Source of the DNA: Paracoccaceae bacterium
GTDB taxonomy: Bacteria; Pseudomonadota; Alphaproteobacteria; Rhodobacterales; Rhodobacteraceae
Direction: 5' to 3'
Assembly (NCBI GenBank): GCA_016764835.1
Contig: JAESRD010000040.1
Span: 1 to 9,298, forward strand
Length of the DNA: 9,298 nt
The first letter of the stretch is position 1. Each line of letters opens with the position of its first letter. Positions 7,283 through 9,298 of this stretch are shown piece by piece. Under the pieces are notes generated by a model. The model searched no databases, had not been told where the DNA came from, and saw only the letters and a program-made list of their open reading frames with translations. The translations under genes and the position numbers were made by a program.

Positions 7283-8191
7283 ATGTCAGTTCGGATGACT
7301 GTTCTTAACCTTGTACTTGACCGGATTGTGCGGCCGCATTTGGCGCGCAGCCCTGGGCCTGAAGCCGCCCATGCTGAGTTTGAGCGGGTTGCGGCGCGGG
7401 TGTTTAAAGCGCCGCCCTTTGCCTGTCGGTTGGAGCGTCAGGTTGGTGACGTTCGGTTGCATTGGATCCGTTCTGGCCCCGTCAAGCCCGGCAAGGTCAT
7501 CCTCTATTTCCATGGCGGTGCTTACTTTGCCGGCAGCGGCAAAAGCCATTCGGCCATGCTTGCGCGCCTGTCTCGGCTGTCAGGTTGTGAAGTTTGCGCG
7601 CCAGATTACCGCCTGCTGCAAGACGCGCCGTTTCCGGCAGCGGTAGAGGATGCACTCCAAGTTTGGCAGCATCTTTTGGCGCTGGGCTACAGCCCCAATG
7701 ATATCGTCATTAGTGGCGATAGTGCGGGCGGCGGGCTGGCTTTTGCGCTGTTGGCTTTGGTTTTGGCACGGGGCGAGCGCCCGGCAGCTTTGTTTGCGTT
7801 GTCACCTTGGACCGATCTCACTTTGTCTAGCGACAGCATGTCAGGCCCCGGTGCCCATGACGTGGTTTTACCGCTCGACAGGGTGGCAGAGGCAGCAATG
7901 CGCTATCTGGATGGGCAAGATTCGCGTGATCCGCGTGCCTCGCCGCTATTCGCTGATTTTATCAATCCGCCGCCGGTGATGATACAGGTGGGCAGCGAAG
8001 AGGCGCTGTATGATGACAGCACCCGCATAGAGGCGGTTTTGCGCCAAGCGGGCGGTGAGGTGCTTTTGCAGAGCTGGGATAAAGCCCCGCATGTCTGGCA
8101 AATATTTGATGGATATCTGCCAGAGGCGCGGGCGGCGCTTATTCAAGTCGCTGATTTTGTTCAGGCTTCTTTTGCCCAAGCCAAGCGGTAG
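7283..8191 (+). CDS. Alpha/beta hydrolase, HSL (family IV) esterase/lipase
   Basis: A 302-residue cytoplasmic carboxylesterase-type protein with no signal peptide. Features of the hormone-sensitive-lipase family in order: oxyanion-hole motif YFHGGAYF (75-82), PDYRLLQDAPFPAAVEDAL (107-125), nucleophile elbow GDSAGGG (145-151, Ser147), SPWTDLTLSS (174-183), DPRASPLFADF (216-226), acid motif VGSEEALYDD (236-245), and His270 in KAPHVWQ. By alignment of GxxDxLxD motifs the acid is Glu240 instead of the usual Asp; a Glu acid is, as I recall, known in some marine family IV esterases. The substrate cannot be read from sequence. The ATG follows the gshB TAA with no gap, with GGAGG (7271-7275) inside gshB at 7-nt spacing, so co-translation with gshB is likely. 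Its 3' end overlaps the convergent yifB remnant by 31 bp. Confidence 0.9.
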   Translation: MSVRMTVLNLVLDRIVRPHLARSPGPEAAHAEFERVAARVFKAPPFACRLERQVGDVRLHWIRSGPVKPGKVILYFHGGAYFAGSGKSHSAMLARLSRLSGCEVCAPDYRLLQDAPFPAAVEDALQVWQHLLALGYSPNDIVISGDSAGGGLAFALLALVLARGERPAALFALSPWTDLTLSSDSMSGPGAHDVVLPLDRVAEAAMRYLDGQDSRDPRASPLFADFINPPPVMIQVGSEEALYDDSTRIEAVLRQAGGEVLLQSWDKAPHVWQIFDGYLPEARAALIQVADFVQASFAQAKR

Positions 8192-9223
8192 CTTATCGCT
8201 TCGGCGATATGCGGGCGCTCGACATGCGGCGATCCGGCAAGGTCGGCAATGGTGCGGGCAACGCGCAACACTCGGTGATAACCGCGGGCGGACAGACCGA
8301 AACGTTCGGCGGCGCGCCCCAGTAATTCGCGCCCTTCGGCGCAAGGGGCGGCTATTTCTTGCAGCAATTGGCCTTCGCAATCGGCATTGGTGTGCACATC
8401 TGGCAGGGCGGCGTAGCGCTGGGTTTGGATCATTGCGGCAGCGGTAATACGGGCCGCATAATCGGCCGAATTTTCGGCTGTTGGCGGCAGGTCTAGGTCG
8501 CTGTAGGCGAGTTCGGGCACGTCGCAGCGCAGGTCAAACCGGTCAATCAATGGGCCAGATATCCGGCTCATGTAGTCCTCTCCGCAAAGCGGCGCGCGCG
8601 CAGGCCCGCGCCGGGTCGGCCATATGGCCACATTTGCAGGGGTTTGCGGCGGCGACCAACATGAACCGGCAGGGGTAGCGGTGGCGGGCATTGGCGCGTG
8701 ATATGTTGATCTCGCCGGTCTCAATTGGTTGGCGCAAGGTTTCAAGCACATCGCGCGGAAATTCTGGAAATTCATCTAGAAACAGCACGCCATTATGCGC
8801 CAGGCTGACTTGGCCGGGCAGGGCATTGCGTCCGCCGCCGACCATTCCAGCCATGGTAATATTGTGATGCGGATCACAATAGGGACGCTGACGGCTAATG
8901 CCACCTTGTTCCAGCAACCCGCATAGCGAATGGATCATCGATGTCTCCAGCGCTTCGGCCGGGCTGAGCGGTGGCAAGATAGATGGCAGCCGGGCAGCGA
9001 GCATTGATTTGCCCGAGCCGGGTGGGCCGGTCATAAAGATGTGATGGCGTCCAGCAGCAGCGATTTCAAGTGCCCGTTTGGCACGCTCCTGGCCTTTTAC
9101 CTCGTTGATATCTTTGGTGCTCGCTGGCGCGCTTACCTCACCCGGCTGGGCCGGGCTGATCACTTGTGCGCCGCTAAAGTGACGGATTACCTCGGCCAGC
9201 GAACTGGCGCCAATGACTTTCAA
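8161..9223 (-). pseudogene. yifB: Broken comM/yifB (Mg-chelatase-like AAA+ ATPase): N-terminus missing and internal frameshift
   Basis: YifB/ComM proteins are about 500-residue hexameric AAA+ helicases that promote branch migration of incoming DNA during natural transformation. Here two frames must be joined. The upstream frame (9223 to about 8601) carries [28 protein letters not shown] (Walker A, 9005-9028), [30 protein letters not shown] (Walker B, near 8771-8788) and NPCKCG. The downstream frame (about 8591 to 8161) carries [22 protein letters not shown] and an intact C-terminal domain ending in HIAEAISYRLAWAKEA. The junction is a GC tract at 8592-8601, where two bases appear lost. About 160 N-terminal residues are absent; an in-frame TGA lies at 9257-9259 and homology stops near 9224. 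Some conserved positions also look drifted, such as PGQ for PGE before SLAH. Two lesions favour a real pseudogene, although a sequencing error at the GC tract or a misassembly at the edge remains possible. Confidence 0.85.
8592..8601. repeat. GC dinucleotide tract at the yifB frameshift
   Basis: Five GC units in a row lie exactly where the reading frame changes. In the conserved motif the Cys of ARAC and the Pro of APLC should be three residues (9 nt) apart; only 7 nt separate them here. Loss of one dinucleotide by slippage is the simplest explanation, whether in the genome or in sequencing. Confidence 0.75.
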
Positions 9224-9298
9224 TTGTTTGTCGGGGAGGGTGACACTTTTATGTTTTCAGGAATTGAAGTAGCCTTCCAGTATGAAAATGAATTCAAA
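9224..9298. other. AT-rich, non-yifB sequence at the right edge; possible insertion or rearrangement boundary
   Basis: From about 9241 GC content falls to near 31% (about 18 of 58 bases, counted by hand), against well over 50% in the adjacent yifB part. The expected YifB N-terminal sequence does not continue on the minus strand in any frame. Two short open stretches cross the edge. On the plus strand, ATG 9251 gives [16 protein letters not shown], open to the end, with GGGAGG some 12 nt upstream, a rather long spacing. On the minus strand a frame entering from the right ends at TGA 9222-9220. I recognise neither. No transposase or clear terminal inverted repeat is visible in so little sequence. 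Confidence 0.5.

Noticed and set aside
8161..8191. Bidirectional terminator between the esterase and the yifB remnant
   Set aside because: The two genes overlap by 31 bp and I see no GC-rich hairpin followed by a T run on either strand.
8585..8605. Programmed ribosomal frameshift in yifB
   Set aside because: There is no slippery heptamer, the family does not use frameshifting as far as I know, and the gene already lacks its N-terminus.
8161..8775. Downstream yifB frame as a separate small gene starting near 8775
   Set aside because: Its first 60 or so residues are out of frame with YifB and only the part after the GC tract is homologous, so it is a fragment of the broken gene.
9201..9223. 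TTG 9223 as a genuine start of a shortened YifB
   Set aside because: It lies inside conserved YifB sequence with no good ribosome binding site at normal spacing, and would still lead into the frameshift.

Overview
The window looks like ordinary chromosomal housekeeping DNA from an alphaproteobacterium of the Rhodobacterales (roseobacter-like). The assignment rests on protein sequence signatures recalled from that group: a GshB opening [15 protein letters not shown], a YraN with VEVKKS, RQMDRI and EIIENAF, and a MurJ with PVAEAFLVAFSLPNMFRRFFAEGAF. It also fits the moderately high GC content and the layout of a short lipoprotein gene divergent from rsmI-yraN-gshB. No species can be named.

Left half, minus strand (1-4821): a compact three-gene unit, transcribed right to left. 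It starts with a lipoprotein with a periplasmic-binding fold (LpoA/penicillin-binding-protein-activator type). It continues with glnD, the PII uridylyltransferase and uridylyl-removing enzyme, which overlaps the lipoprotein gene by 41 nt. It ends with murJ, the lipid II flippase, which starts on a GTGA overlap with the glnD stop and runs off the left edge. Two of the three products act in peptidoglycan synthesis and the middle one in nitrogen signalling.

Centre (4822-4969): the only real intergenic region, 148 bp and divergent. It holds a perfect 8-bp-arm inverted repeat, TGGTCAAA-GG-TTTGACCA, placed like an operator or a shared promoter element.

Right half, plus strand (4970-8191): rsmI (16S rRNA C1402 2'-O-methyltransferase), yraN (UPF0102 nuclease-fold protein), gshB (glutathione synthetase) and an HSL/family IV esterase. 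They are tightly packed: 4-bp overlap, 73-bp gap, 0-bp gap. Right end, minus strand (8161-9223): a comM/yifB AAA+ gene that appears broken twice. There is a frameshift in a GC dinucleotide tract, and the N-terminal third is replaced by AT-rich, non-homologous sequence with an in-frame stop. This broken gene and the compositional break beside it are the most interesting things here.

I found no CRISPR array, tRNA, rRNA, recognisable transposase, phage gene or new defence-like system. Apart from the yifB locus, the window is conventional.
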